DNA of 64,000 bases, taken from assembly GCA_025800365.1 (NCBI GenBank), contig JAOXRT010000204.1:16410-80409 (forward strand), read 5' to 3'. A program made the position numbers and the translations under genes. This document shows, in pieces, positions 9,465 to 23,972 of the stretch. Each line of letters begins with the position of its first letter. The stretch's first letter is position 1. This stretch comes from Cellvibrionaceae bacterium. Lineage in GTDB: Bacteria; Pseudomonadota; Gammaproteobacteria; Pseudomonadales; Cellvibrionaceae. The notes beneath the pieces were generated by a model. That model saw nothing but the letters and a program-made list of their open reading frames with translations, was not told the origin of the DNA and ran no database searches.

Positions 9465-9656
9465 ATGAAAAATGAAGGCACTATCGATCGCGCAATTCGA
9501 GTTATTGTTGGCCTAGCCGTCCTAAACTTAGCCTTTATTGGGCCACAAAGCCCGTGGGCTTATATTGGCCTCATACCGCTATTAACCGGCTTAGTCGGCT
9601 TTTGCCCGCTCTATAAGCTTGTTGGTATCAATACTTGCAAAGATTGCCAGCAATAA
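9465..9656 (+). CDS. DUF2892 (YgaP-type) small inner-membrane protein
   Basis: I place the start at the ATG at 9465, preceded by GGAGAAG at a good distance, giving 63 residues; the upstream open frame lacks a comparable site. The protein begins KNEGTIDRAIRVIVGL, followed by two hydrophobic segments (about 10-28 and 32-48) and the family ending GFCPLYKLVGINTC. The same fold forms the membrane tail of YgaP rhodanese. Here it stands alone. Its function is not established; the neighbouring Crp-type regulator probably controls it. The two cysteines near the C-terminus (FCPLY and NTCKDC, three Cys in all) may be redox-active, which is inference. Confidence 0.85.
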   Translation: MKNEGTIDRAIRVIVGLAVLNLAFIGPQSPWAYIGLIPLLTGLVGFCPLYKLVGINTCKDCQQ

Positions 9657-9658
9657 AC

Positions 9659-10315
9659 TCAAGCCGCCCTGCTATTGTGCAGGGCAATCGCCCCGTCGAT
9701 GGCTTCTTTTAAATAATTGGGCTCATCGCTGCCCAAGCGGATCGCCGAGCCAGATTTAAGCCGTATTTCTACCGCCAACAAGCCAGAAACGTTGTACATC
9801 CAGCCATCGCTCAGCATGCGAATACCCCAGCCCATTAAGACATTATTTCTAACCACCTCACAACTGGCTATGTCAGCGATGGGAAGCTCTTTTTTCCAAA
9901 AGCGTGGGCCGAAATGCCAACTCAACTTGTCCTCGCTGACACAGATAGACAGACTAAAGAATAAAACCACCAAAACAATCAGTACTGCCCCAATTACGAT
10001 ATGAGAGCCGATGGTGGTTCTCTCCCATGCCGATATATAAACACTGAGCAGTATCGAGCTTATTGCCCAAAAGAAATAAGCATATTGTGTGTGACGATAC
10101 TCTTTAAAACGAACATCCTCTTGCAGCAATTCGTCTTTATCTGCTTCCAAAGCCGAGGCGATAGCCGCGAGCGAATCCATAGACGCATTGCCACTGCTTT
10201 CCACTCTTTGAATAGTACGTAAACTGAGCCCCGACGCCTGTGCAAGCTGTTCTTGGGACCATAGTTTATCAGTGCGTAGCCTTTTAAGGCTTTGTTGATT
10301 AATTTTCATCTCCAT
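9659..10315 (-). CDS. XRE-type HTH regulator with two membrane helices and a C-terminal PH-like domain
   Basis: The 218-residue protein starts with a clear XRE/Cro helix-turn-helix (about 5-60, WSQEQLAQASGLSLRTIQRVE). After a short linker come two hydrophobic segments (about 76-95 and 102-123). The C-terminal 90 residues, with SWHFGPRFWKKELPIADI and VEIRLKSGSAIRLGS, resemble bacterial PH-like domains of small membrane proteins. This would make a membrane-anchored transcription factor. The ATG at 10315 is preceded by AAGGTAGG; a second ATG at 10309 is possible. It is convergent with the DUF2892 gene, their stops only 2 bp apart. Its targets and ligand are unknown. Confidence 0.82.
   Translation of the reverse strand: MEMKINQQSLKRLRTDKLWSQEQLAQASGLSLRTIQRVESSGNASMDSLAAIASALEADKDELLQEDVRFKEYRHTQYAYFFWAISSILLSVYISAWERTTIGSHIVIGAVLIVLVVLFFSLSICVSEDKLSWHFGPRFWKKELPIADIASCEVVRNNVLMGWGIRMLSDGWMYNVSGLLAVEIRLKSGSAIRLGSDEPNYLKEAIDGAIALHNSRAA
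9666..9685. terminator. Possible hairpin at the convergent 3' ends
   Basis: GCCCTGC (9666-9672) and GCAGGGC (9679-9685) form a 7-bp stem with a 6-nt loop just after the DUF2892 stop. It lies within the 3' end of the XRE gene and has no T run, so the role is weakly supported. Confidence 0.35.
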
Positions 10316-10556
10316 ATTCTGGCCTACCTTAAGTGATTAATCTACAAGGAAAATTTACTTTGTAAGGACCCGCCAGTTCTACGACAGAGCTACGACAAAC
10401 TACTTCCTTGAGCAATATTTGTACTGAAAATAGCTAATGACTTAATTTTTAATTTCCCAGGTGTGGATTGCTAGAGGAACACAAGAATTTGTTTGCAGTG
10501 CGCTAATTCTGATTTTGCCTCGTCTAAATGGGAAAGATCATAGTGAAGGCATTTCA

Positions 10557-11399
10557 ATGTATAAAACCATAATCACATTGCTAACTAGCTTGTCGGTAAA
10601 AGCACTAGCTGCACCGCTACCTACCGCAATACAAGAACAAAACTTCGTCGCAAACTATTACCCAGGTGATCAGGACAAAACGCCAGTTTTGGTTTTGGAG
10701 GGTTCAGGCTCTGGTATCCCCAAGGTTCTGGCTGAAAAAATATCCCAGTTAGGGCACCCCGTATTGGCTTTGGCTTATTACAAGGAAGCCAAGTTGCCAA
10801 AGCACCTGGAGGCTATTCCACTGGAGTATTTTGAGCCCGCAAAAACATGGTTGCTTGAAAAGAACCACAGCAAAGAGTTAGCGGTTGTTGGTTGGTCTAA
10901 AGGCGCCGAGGCTGCCCTGTTACTTTCTACGCTGGATGAAAGAATACGTAAAGTTGTCGCGATAGCACCAAGCCATGTTGTGTGGCCTGGTATCGTACCA
11001 GGAAAGAGCTTTCCTAACTCAAGCTGGACAATGGGCGATCAACCCTTGCCTTATGTTCCTTACAAAGCTAACGGCAATATTCGTAGCCTGGTCGACCTTT
11101 ATAGCAACTCGCTCACAGATACCGTGGCTGTAGAAAAAGCAGAAATCGACCTCGAACAGAGTCAGGCGGATTTATTACTATTTAGTGGCGGGAAGGACAG
11201 TGTCTGGCCATCAAAAACAATGGCCGACTTAATCTGTAAGAAAGCTCGCCAGAGCAAAGGCGATAAGAAATGTGTGCATCATCACTACCCTAACGCAGGT
11301 CACTTGCTGGACGCCTCGATACCCTTAGATGGCGACCCGCAAGCAAACCAAGAAGCCGATGAAGAAAGTCGTTCTCTAATACAGGCATTTTTACGCTAA
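10557..11399 (+). CDS. Secreted alpha/beta hydrolase, acyl-CoA thioesterase/BAAT C-terminal type
   Basis: I start at the ATG at 10557, because residues from there form a signal peptide (MYKTIITLLTSLSVKALAAP) while the 32 residues of upstream open frame do not fit. The 280-residue product has the alpha/beta-hydrolase triad in order: S114 in GWSKGAE, D214 in SGGKDSVWPS and H249 in NAGHLLD. The region around the triad, with TMADLICKKARQ and the HYPNAGHL ending, matches the BAAT (bile acid-CoA:amino acid N-acyltransferase/acyl-CoA thioesterase) C-terminal domain. Export to the periplasm is predicted. The physiological substrate is unknown; bacterial members are mostly uncharacterised hydrolases. 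Confidence 0.8.
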   Translation: MYKTIITLLTSLSVKALAAPLPTAIQEQNFVANYYPGDQDKTPVLVLEGSGSGIPKVLAEKISQLGHPVLALAYYKEAKLPKHLEAIPLEYFEPAKTWLLEKNHSKELAVVGWSKGAEAALLLSTLDERIRKVVAIAPSHVVWPGIVPGKSFPNSSWTMGDQPLPYVPYKANGNIRSLVDLYSNSLTDTVAVEKAEIDLEQSQADLLLFSGGKDSVWPSKTMADLICKKARQSKGDKKCVHHHYPNAGHLLDASIPLDGDPQANQEADEESRSLIQAFLR

Positions 11400-11411
11400 G
11401 TGGCGAATCAC

Positions 11412-13034
11412 CTAAACTCTGTAATAGGCGATCTTTTCGCTAATCGCCGTGGAGAGCTCCTGCAGTTCTCCACTGGCCTGTAATTGTTCGGCTGCTAGCT
11501 GATTTTGCATCACGGCATCTGTCTTTAGTTTTTCGATAAATGCTTCTACACCACTAGCGGCTTCACTTTGTTTTGATGCAGAGAGGTTAAGCTCTACGTT
11601 TTTTTCTGAGATATTGGATATATCCCCGGACAAACCCTGCCATAAAGAAGCAATTTCATTAGTTTTCTCAGCTGCAAAGTTGGTTTTTTCCTGGCCAACT
11701 TTCATTGCCTGCACACTTGACTCAGAGCCTTTACGCAAATCTTCCAGTATTGAAGCAATCTCCTGAGTGGACTGTTGGGTTTTTTGGGCTAAGCCACGAA
11801 CCTCATCAGCAACCACCGCAAAGCCTCGCCCCTGATCCCCAGCACGCGCTGCTTCAATTGCCGCATTTAACGCCAACAAATTCGTTTGCTCTGCGATTCC
11901 CTGAATAACGCTCATCACTTCATCTACACGCACTACCCTCTCTGACAAGGCACTTACCGATTGATCGGCATGCAAAATATCTTGCTGAAGAGCTTTCATT
12001 AGGCTGTCCACATGATCAACGACTGAGCTAGCTTGCTCGGCTTTTTCGAGCGTAGTTTCTGTCATTTCCTTGGTATGACTGGCTGTATCAAAAGCGCATT
12101 CTGCGCTGGCTACCAAAGTACTGATTTCATGGGATGCTTGAGTAGACTGGGCAACCTGTTCCTCACTTGCCTGGGATTGTCTATTCGATTGTTGTTCAAA
12201 CTTGTTAGCTGTTTCATTCAGAGCAACAGAAGTTTTATTGAGAGATGACATCAAGTCTCGCATCTGCATGGTTAGTTCTGACGTCGCCTTGTTTAGCAAA
12301 CCAATCTCGCCTCTCCCACTACGAGGAACCTCTATCGACAAATCACCTTTCGATAGATCACTGATGTTACTTGCGGTGTTACGAAGAGGCTTTAGAACTT
12401 CTCGCTGTAAAATTGTATAACTGCCAAACATTACCAGGGCACCTGTTAGCAGCGTTAAAGCGACAGCATAAATAACGACTAATTCAGACTCAGCCACGGT
12501 TGCATCACTGCTCTTTTTGGCGACAGCGTTTACCTGTTTTGAAATTTCATCAAGCAGTTTCGATGGGGCTCTATCGATACCTTTTACGGCCACATCACCT
12601 GCACGATGACTGTAGCCAGAGGCAACAAACTCTTCAAAGCCTGTACGATAAGCCTGCCCCATTTTTTCATGCTCTGCGAGAAACTCTCGAACCTGACCCT
12701 GTAGCTTAGGATCAAAATCCAAAAGAGTGACAAGTTGCTTAGAAATTTTTTGAACGCTCTCTTCCTGTTTTAGAAACTTTCCCCAATATTTTTCTCTCTG
12801 CCCATCGTCGGCACCACGGATAAGTACATTTTTCCACTCTTGCACTTGGCGCTTAAATTCGATGTTTACCCGATCTGCACCATGGATAGCAGCAACTTCA
12901 TGAGATAACAGATCCCCAAACTTCTCCAAGTCAGTTCTAAGCTTGTAGGTAGAAAAAAGGGAAGCTAGTAATAGAAGAAGAATACTGGCAGCGATAACAC
13001 CCAGCACCATGGTTTTGATATCGAACTTTTTCAT
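11412..13034 (-). CDS. Methyl-accepting chemotaxis protein
   Basis: This 540-residue receptor has a first membrane helix at about 10-30, a periplasmic sensor of about 155 residues (four-helix-bundle size, ending before the second helix near 185-205), a HAMP domain, and a long cytoplasmic signalling coiled coil. The highly conserved hairpin tip is present: [34 protein letters not shown], here given only by its first and last residues, near 375-410. There is no CheR-binding pentapeptide at the C-terminus. The ligand cannot be predicted. No che genes lie nearby, so it is an orphan receptor. It is convergent with the hydrolase, with 12 bp between the stops. Confidence 0.92.
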   Translation of the reverse strand: MKKFDIKTMVLGVIAASILLLLLASLFSTYKLRTDLEKFGDLLSHEVAAIHGADRVNIEFKRQVQEWKNVLIRGADDGQREKYWGKFLKQEESVQKISKQLVTLLDFDPKLQGQVREFLAEHEKMGQAYRTGFEEFVASGYSHRAGDVAVKGIDRAPSKLLDEISKQVNAVAKKSSDATVAESELVVIYAVALTLLTGALVMFGSYTILQREVLKPLRNTASNISDLSKGDLSIEVPRSGRGEIGLLNKATSELTMQMRDLMSSLNKTSVALNETANKFEQQSNRQSQASEEQVAQSTQASHEISTLVASAECAFDTASHTKEMTETTLEKAEQASSVVDHVDSLMKALQQDILHADQSVSALSERVVRVDEVMSVIQGIAEQTNLLALNAAIEAARAGDQGRGFAVVADEVRGLAQKTQQSTQEIASILEDLRKGSESSVQAMKVGQEKTNFAAEKTNEIASLWQGLSGDISNISEKNVELNLSASKQSEAASGVEAFIEKLKTDAVMQNQLAAEQLQASGELQELSTAISEKIAYYRV

Positions 13035-13467
13035 CCGTAAAGCACCTCGTTCAAATGCACACCAGCGCTAAATTTCTAAGCTGGTATTAATTTAATTGCT
13101 AAAAGTACTACCCCTGACCAGCAGTTATTGTGTAATGCCCAATCACAACATCTATTAGGAACCGCTCTCGCCGCATTAAATAATCCGAAGAAAACTAGGG
13201 CTATTGAGTTAATATGGTATAGACAATATTGGCTATGACTGCCCCAAAAAGTGACAGCCGGCTTGAATTTGAATATTTACGCGCCAACCTCACCATACTT
13301 TAGGGCAGTCTAATTTAGAAGATCTAGCTCTTCAGCAATGAAATTCCAAGACCTTTAGGCGCAAATCCAGCATAAAGCCTCCAATAAAAAAAGGAGCCTA
13401 AGCTCCTTTTAAAATTTCCAAAAACAGTTCTGATAAGAGGCGTTAAATCTAAAAATAGACCAATTGG
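13035..13467. other. Intergenic region, 433 bp
   Basis: This stretch should contain the chemoreceptor promoter at its left side and holds the terminator of the TM2-pilin gene near 13386-13410. I see no further open frame or RNA gene in it. Confidence 0.6.
13385..13410 (-). terminator. Intrinsic terminator of the TM2-pilin fusion gene
   Basis: Nine-bp arms at 13389-13397 and 13402-13410 (AAAAGGAGC and complement) with a 4-nt loop. Read on the minus strand the stem is followed by T residues from the A run at 13386-13392. Confidence 0.8.
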
Positions 13468-14175
13468 CTACTGACGGCACTCCTGCGGAAGGTATTTAGC
13501 TTCAATTGTCGACTCTGCACAAGACCACTTAATCCCGGTATTTGTACTGTTTGATTGATAAATAAACGAGCCGCTAATCCCAGTGTCTTTGGCCATATTA
13601 ATTATAATATCGCCCTCTTCCACTCTACGCTCAGCCAAGAGTGGATTATTCAATGCCGGCAACTGCAAATCCTCTGTCATTGGCCAACGCTCATTTTCAA
13701 AAGCGAATTCCTCTACCAATGGGATTATCGCCTTGGCTTCAGCATGCGCCGCCACAACCTTTGTCCGCAAGGTATAGTCGTGATACGCAGGTATTGCGAC
13801 AGCTGCCAATATCCCAAACACTGCAAACATTGGCAAAAATAGAACGAAAATAACCACTCCCCCACGCTCACTACCTGCGGATAAGCCTTGGTTGTACTTA
13901 GCGTTCCAATTTTTTTGATCAGTGGCTAGGAAAACAATCCCCTCAATCAAGCCAATCAATGCTGGAATATACGTCCAAAAGAACAGCAAATAGAACACGC
14001 CCCACCACTTACCCAGGTAAAAGCGATGAAGACCAAACATCCCTGCCACAATAGCGAGAGTTGCGGCAGCAACTCGACTTTTGTAAACAAATTCTTCTTG
14101 AATCAATCCACATTGGCCACAACGAATTTGACCGCTGCTCAATTCACTTTTACATTCTTGACAATGTTTCGGCAT
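13468..14175 (-). CDS. Zinc ribbon-TM2-type IV pilin-like fusion protein
   Basis: This 235-residue protein joins three recognisable parts. Residues 1-25 form a zinc ribbon (C5, C8, C19, C22). Residues 33-90 are a TM2 domain: two hydrophobic helices with the signature GLHRFYLGKWWG (48-59). Residues 106-235 look like a type IV pilin without its leader: a hydrophobic helix continuing into FGILAAVAIPAYHDYTLR (120-137), then an alpha-beta globular part with a likely disulfide (CAES...PQEC). The glycine/Glu5 prepilin peptidase site is absent, so the pilin-like part is probably held in the membrane and not assembled as a standard pilin. The pilMNOPQ genes lie 10 kb away. Function unknown. Confidence 0.8.
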   Translation of the reverse strand: MPKHCQECKSELSSGQIRCGQCGLIQEEFVYKSRVAAATLAIVAGMFGLHRFYLGKWWGVFYLLFFWTYIPALIGLIEGIVFLATDQKNWNAKYNQGLSAGSERGGVVIFVLFLPMFAVFGILAAVAIPAYHDYTLRTKVVAAHAEAKAIIPLVEEFAFENERWPMTEDLQLPALNNPLLAERRVEEGDIIINMAKDTGISGSFIYQSNSTNTGIKWSCAESTIEAKYLPQECRQ

Positions 14176-14271
14176 ATAACTAATCCTTGTTTTGTTTGAG
14201 GTGATAAGCTGAGCTCAATTTAACATATCAGCTTTTGTGAAGTGATAGTAATCCAGCACTATTTTTCTTTT

Positions 14272-14305
14272 ATTAAAAAGCAAAAAGGGAGCCTAAGCCC
14301 CCTTT
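14272..14305 (-). terminator. Terminator of gltBD
   Basis: Nine-base arms at 14284-14292 and 14297-14305 (one mismatch) with a 4-nt loop. On the minus strand the stem is followed by TTTTTGCTTTTTAATA. The stem and loop resemble those of the terminator at 13385. Confidence 0.75.
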
Positions 14306-14326
14306 CAATCTCGCTATAAAACGAGC

Positions 14327-20217
<5,891 letters not shown>

Positions 20218-20385
20218 GCTCTGTCTCTCTTCTTGCTATGGCGGAATGCTCGCTTCTTTCTAATATCAGTAGCGCCTCAATATTAAGACACCGCTAATTC
20301 ACTATTCCGCGCGATGAGTGCATTACTGGTTCAGCCTCTAATGTTTTACGGTGGGCTGATACCAGCACAAAACTGTGCTTCCCAG

Positions 20386-20414
20386 ACAAAAAAGCCCCTT
20401 AGGAGAGGGGCTTT
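20386..20414 (-). terminator. Intrinsic terminator of the pil-aro-damX operon
   Basis: Nine-bp arms AAAGCCCCT (20391-20399) and AGGGGCTTT (20406-20414) with a 6-nt loop. Read on the minus strand the stem runs into six T residues. It lies downstream of the damX-like gene. Confidence 0.85.
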
Positions 20415-20515
20415 GATGGCATTTGGGCGCTGAATATTAACTGTAGACTTAGAAATAAGCAAGTCGAACTAATGGAATGTTCGGCCATGATCGGGCAAAG
20501 TTCGCAAATATGCTG

Positions 20516-22264
20516 CTAAATGCCCCTAAAAGAACGTATATCTGCCTTAATGATTTTTAGAGATCTGGCCCAGGCCCCGCCACTTCGCTGCCTTGATGGC
20601 AGTTTATTCTGCGCCTCTTCAACTTGCTCCCAAGTATCGAAGCCCGGTTGAACAATCACATACCAAGATTTGCCATCGCGCTCGCGGTTAAATATTTTGA
20701 GATCAGCACGATTCGATTGAACCCGCATAAATTTCTCCACCTGCTCGGTGGTTCGAACAGCAATAAGTTGCAAGACATAAGCACTGTCCGGCAAACGCAG
20801 CAGATACTGCTCATCGTCGGTAAAAACGCTTAAGTCAAAAGCAGGGTCCATGCCTATTTGTGCCAGCTCTTCTTGGCTATACCCTGAGTAATCGATTTGG
20901 CTATCTTGTAATTCGTTTACCGTAGCCAAGGCTATAGAACTAACATCCTCTAACGGTTCATCGCTGGGCAGCCCAGCGGCAACTGTTGCTTTATTCTCTT
21001 CTGGCGACAAAGACGCCGGCTCTATAGCTTGGGTTTGCTGAGCAGCCTCAGCAAGATCTACAGCTTCTTGCGCCTCTTGAGCCGTTTTTTCAGCACCACC
21101 GGCTACAGTTTCGGGCTCGGATTGCGCAGGCAAGGCTTCTGTTTGTTGTTCAAGCGTGACACTACTATTAACCTCTTCCACATTAAGTGGCTCTTCATTT
21201 ACCGGCTCTTCACTTCGAGTAATGGTCGGCTCAGAAGGTGTAAGAGCTTCATTGATGAGGTTTTCTGCATCATCGATAAACTCAGCTTTGGCCTCTTGCG
21301 TATCAGACAAAGCCTCATCGGCCCGCGAAACACTCGAGCTTTGTGCTTCTGCAGAAGCTGTCTCGGCGACCAATTCAGCCTGCACGGAATCGGGCTGATT
21401 GGTATTCCTGTCTTGCCACCACTGTTCCAACTCAGCTCGATAGACAAAAGCGGTAGCCAGAACTGAAAGCAAGGCACCAACACCCAAAACATGCCAGGCG
21501 GGAAAACCCTTCTTCGCTGTGGGATTGTTGTAAAGGCGGTTGATTAGAAGGTTTTGACTTAGCACGTCAATTTGCGCTGGCAGCCCTGCAGAGGCCTTGA
21601 ATAGCTCTTTCAGCTCCATATCACTGAAAAGCTCAGGGCCATCATAGCTTGCCGCTGCCAATTGATGATGAATATAACTGGCCAACTCGGATTCAGTAAA
21701 TCGCACCATAGACTTCTGATTAACGATTACATCAGCCACATCAAACTTGCTTAAACGTTCCGCCAATCCAGGCTCGGCAAACACCACCACATTGAGCCCA
21801 AGATCACCGGCCTGCTGCCCTTGCAGCAGGCCCATTAAAGCTAGCAGCGCTCGATCATCCAGCTTATGAGCTTGGTCGACCAAGACAAACATAGAGCGAG
21901 CCGAGGACTTAACATGTTTACGTAGATGCCCAAGCATCGCTCCTGAGGTCTGCCCCTCGACGAGATCCACACCTAGTTCAGCAGCCAGCAACATAAGCAT
22001 TTGATCAAGGCCGGCAAGCACCGGGCCGTCCAACTGTGATATCAACGCCCCGTTATCACAACGCTTTGAAAACTCTTGCAGCAGAGAAGTCTTACCAATA
22101 CCCGCTTCACCTTCGACAACTATGATGCCAGAGCCGAAATCACACCAGTGTTCTATCTGGTCTAACAGCTCGGCACGCTCAGCAGTCGAGAAAAAGCCAC
22201 CTTTCCCTACAAACGGCTCCGCGCTAAAACCATAGTAATCTAAATATTCGGCCAGAGTATCCAC
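20516..22264 (-). CDS. damX: DamX-like protein: AAA ATPase domain, membrane helix, SPOR domain
   Basis: The 582-residue protein starts with an ExeA/MSHA-like AAA domain: Walker A GEAGIGKTS at 52-60 and Walker B MFVLVDQAHKLDD near 126-138. A membrane helix follows (about 262-278, LGVGALLSVLATAFVY). Then comes a long acidic Glu/Ala/Ser-rich periplasmic linker of about 200 residues. The C-terminal SPOR domain (about 490-575, with YVLQLIAVRTTEQVEKFM) binds denuded septal peptidoglycan. This is the damX slot found between aroB and gltB in pseudomonads. The start is a GTG at 22264 preceded by AGGGGG. Its job is in cell division at the septum. The ATPase fusion is the long form of DamX; many enterobacterial versions are shorter. 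Confidence 0.88.
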   Translation of the reverse strand: MDTLAEYLDYYGFSAEPFVGKGGFFSTAERAELLDQIEHWCDFGSGIIVVEGEAGIGKTSLLQEFSKRCDNGALISQLDGPVLAGLDQMLMLLAAELGVDLVEGQTSGAMLGHLRKHVKSSARSMFVLVDQAHKLDDRALLALMGLLQGQQAGDLGLNVVVFAEPGLAERLSKFDVADVIVNQKSMVRFTESELASYIHHQLAAASYDGPELFSDMELKELFKASAGLPAQIDVLSQNLLINRLYNNPTAKKGFPAWHVLGVGALLSVLATAFVYRAELEQWWQDRNTNQPDSVQAELVAETASAEAQSSSVSRADEALSDTQEAKAEFIDDAENLINEALTPSEPTITRSEEPVNEEPLNVEEVNSSVTLEQQTEALPAQSEPETVAGGAEKTAQEAQEAVDLAEAAQQTQAIEPASLSPEENKATVAAGLPSDEPLEDVSSIALATVNELQDSQIDYSGYSQEELAQIGMDPAFDLSVFTDDEQYLLRLPDSAYVLQLIAVRTTEQVEKFMRVQSNRADLKIFNRERDGKSWYVIVQPGFDTWEQVEEAQNKLPSRQRSGGAWARSLKIIKADIRSFRGI

Positions 22265-22309
22265 TCAACCCCCTGCTTCGACTTTAATATGTCCACCTCA
22301 ATTATGAAT

Positions 22310-23389
22310 TCAGATGCGACAAGCCTCAATAGTTGCTATCAGCTCTTCATTGCTCACATCTTCAGTTACTACGGCTTTGCCCAACTTAGACAATAACACC
22401 AAACGTAAACGACCATCCAAAACCTTTTTATCCACCGCCATCAACGGTAAGAACTCCTCAGCTTTCATTGCTGCAGGAGTCGTTACCGGTAAATTTGCCG
22501 CCACGCTGAGCTTCTTATTTCTATCGATAAGATCAGCATCTACCCAGCCCTTGGCGGCCGATAGAGTTACGGCCATCTGCATACCAATAGCTACCGCCTC
22601 ACCGTGCAAATATTCTCCATAGCCCATGTGGGTTTCGATTGCATGCCCAAAGGTGTGACCTAGGTTTAAGATAGCTCGCAGACCAGACTCTCGCTCGTCC
22701 TCGGCAACGACATCTGCTTTAATTTGGCAGGAGCGTTCGATAGCATAACTTAAGGCCTGTTGATCGCCCGCATTCAAAGCCGGCATATTGTCTTCCAGCC
22801 AGCCATAAAAAGACTCGTCAGCAATCAAACCATACTTGATCACCTCTGCCAAACCAGCGGCCAACTCCCTTGCTGGAAGCTGCTGCAAAACCGCGCTATC
22901 AGCAATCACACAATTAGGCTGATAAAAAGCCCCGATCATATTTTTACCCAGAGCATGGTTAACCGCCGTCTTACCACCAACGCTAGAATCCACTTGAGAT
23001 AAAAGTGTTGTTGGCAACTGAATAAAATCCACACCACGCTGATAACAGGCAGCCGCGAATCCGGTCATATCACCGACGACACCACCACCCAGTGCCAACA
23101 AGGTCGTTTTTCGCGTATGACGCGCCTGCAATAGCTCATCAAAGATTAGGTTCAAGGTATCCAGTGTTTTAAAGGCTTCACCGTCAGGTAGTATTACCTC
23201 GGTGTAATCATATTTCTGCAGTGCGGGCTTAAGTTTTGGCAGTAATAATTTCGCCAAGGTGGTATTGGTCACTAAGCAGACCTGCTTACCTTTAATATGG
23301 GGAGCAAGCAGGGACTCATCAGCGAGAGTATCTGGGCCAATATAAATTGGGTAACTGCGATCAGCTAGATCGACTTTTAAGGTACGCAT
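22310..23389 (-). CDS. aroB: 3-dehydroquinate synthase
   Basis: AroB converts DAHP to 3-dehydroquinate, the second step of the shikimate pathway, using NAD and a divalent metal. I start at the ATG at 23389 rather than the TTG at 23404, giving 359 residues, the usual length. Motifs are [27 protein letters not shown] (NAD-binding), [22 protein letters not shown] and the metal ligands in [11 protein letters not shown] and GEAVAIGM. It lies between aroK and damX in the conserved pil-aro-damX cluster, with a 76-bp gap from aroK. Confidence 0.97.
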   Translation of the reverse strand: MRTLKVDLADRSYPIYIGPDTLADESLLAPHIKGKQVCLVTNTTLAKLLLPKLKPALQKYDYTEVILPDGEAFKTLDTLNLIFDELLQARHTRKTTLLALGGGVVGDMTGFAAACYQRGVDFIQLPTTLLSQVDSSVGGKTAVNHALGKNMIGAFYQPNCVIADSAVLQQLPARELAAGLAEVIKYGLIADESFYGWLEDNMPALNAGDQQALSYAIERSCQIKADVVAEDERESGLRAILNLGHTFGHAIETHMGYGEYLHGEAVAIGMQMAVTLSAAKGWVDADLIDRNKKLSVAANLPVTTPAAMKAEEFLPLMAVDKKVLDGRLRLVLLSKLGKAVVTEDVSNEELIATIEACRI

Positions 23390-23465
23390 GGTTAAATCCG
23401 GCAATAAAGATTAGCCGACAAAGAATACCAGAAAACTTACAAGAACAATAAACAGCAAGCCTGAT

Positions 23466-23966
23466 TCAGACTTCTTGGACCAGCGTCTCAGCTACCTGCT
23501 TAGGAGTCTTACCGTCTGTTTCGATAATAAAGTCGGCAACTTCTCGGTAAAGGGGGTCACGCAACTCCAACAATTCAATGATTTTTTGCTTGGGGTCATC
23601 GACCTGTAAAAGAGGGCGCTTTTTATCTTTATCGGTACGGCGCACCAGCTGATTTACTGAGGCGGTTAAATAAACCACGTGACCGTATTTATTGAGCAGC
23701 TTTCGATTCTCTTCTCGCATGATGATACCGCCACCGGTTGCGATAACTAAATCATCTTGCATACAAAGCTCGGCAAGAGTGTTACTTTCGCGCACACGAA
23801 AGCCATCTTCGCCTTCAATATCAAATATCCAGGAAATATCGGCGCCAGCGCGATCTTCAATCAACTTATCCGTGTCGTAAAAATCGCGCTGCAAGGCGGA
23901 CGCCAAAAGGCGCCCGATAGTGGATTTGCCGACCCCCATGGGGCCGACTAAAACGATACTCTTCAC
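23466..23966 (-). CDS. aroK: Shikimate kinase
   Basis: AroK phosphorylates shikimate with ATP. The product is about 166 residues with Walker A GPMGVGKST, the shikimate-binding DTDKLIEDRAG, FRVRE, the Walker B-like region VIATGGGIIMRE and the lid RPLL. No ATG is available at the start. The frame offers a TTG at 23972 directly after the pilQ stop and a GTG at 23966. I prefer the GTG because it gives MKSIVLVGPMG, matching the short N-terminus of Pseudomonas-type AroK. Neither has a clear ribosome binding site, so translation may be coupled to pilQ. Confidence 0.93.
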   Translation of the reverse strand: MKSIVLVGPMGVGKSTIGRLLASALQRDFYDTDKLIEDRAGADISWIFDIEGEDGFRVRESNTLAELCMQDDLVIATGGGIIMREENRKLLNKYGHVVYLTASVNQLVRRTDKDKKRPLLQVDDPKQKIIELLELRDPLYREVADFIIETDGKTPKQVAETLVQEV

Positions 23967-23972
23967 AAGCAA

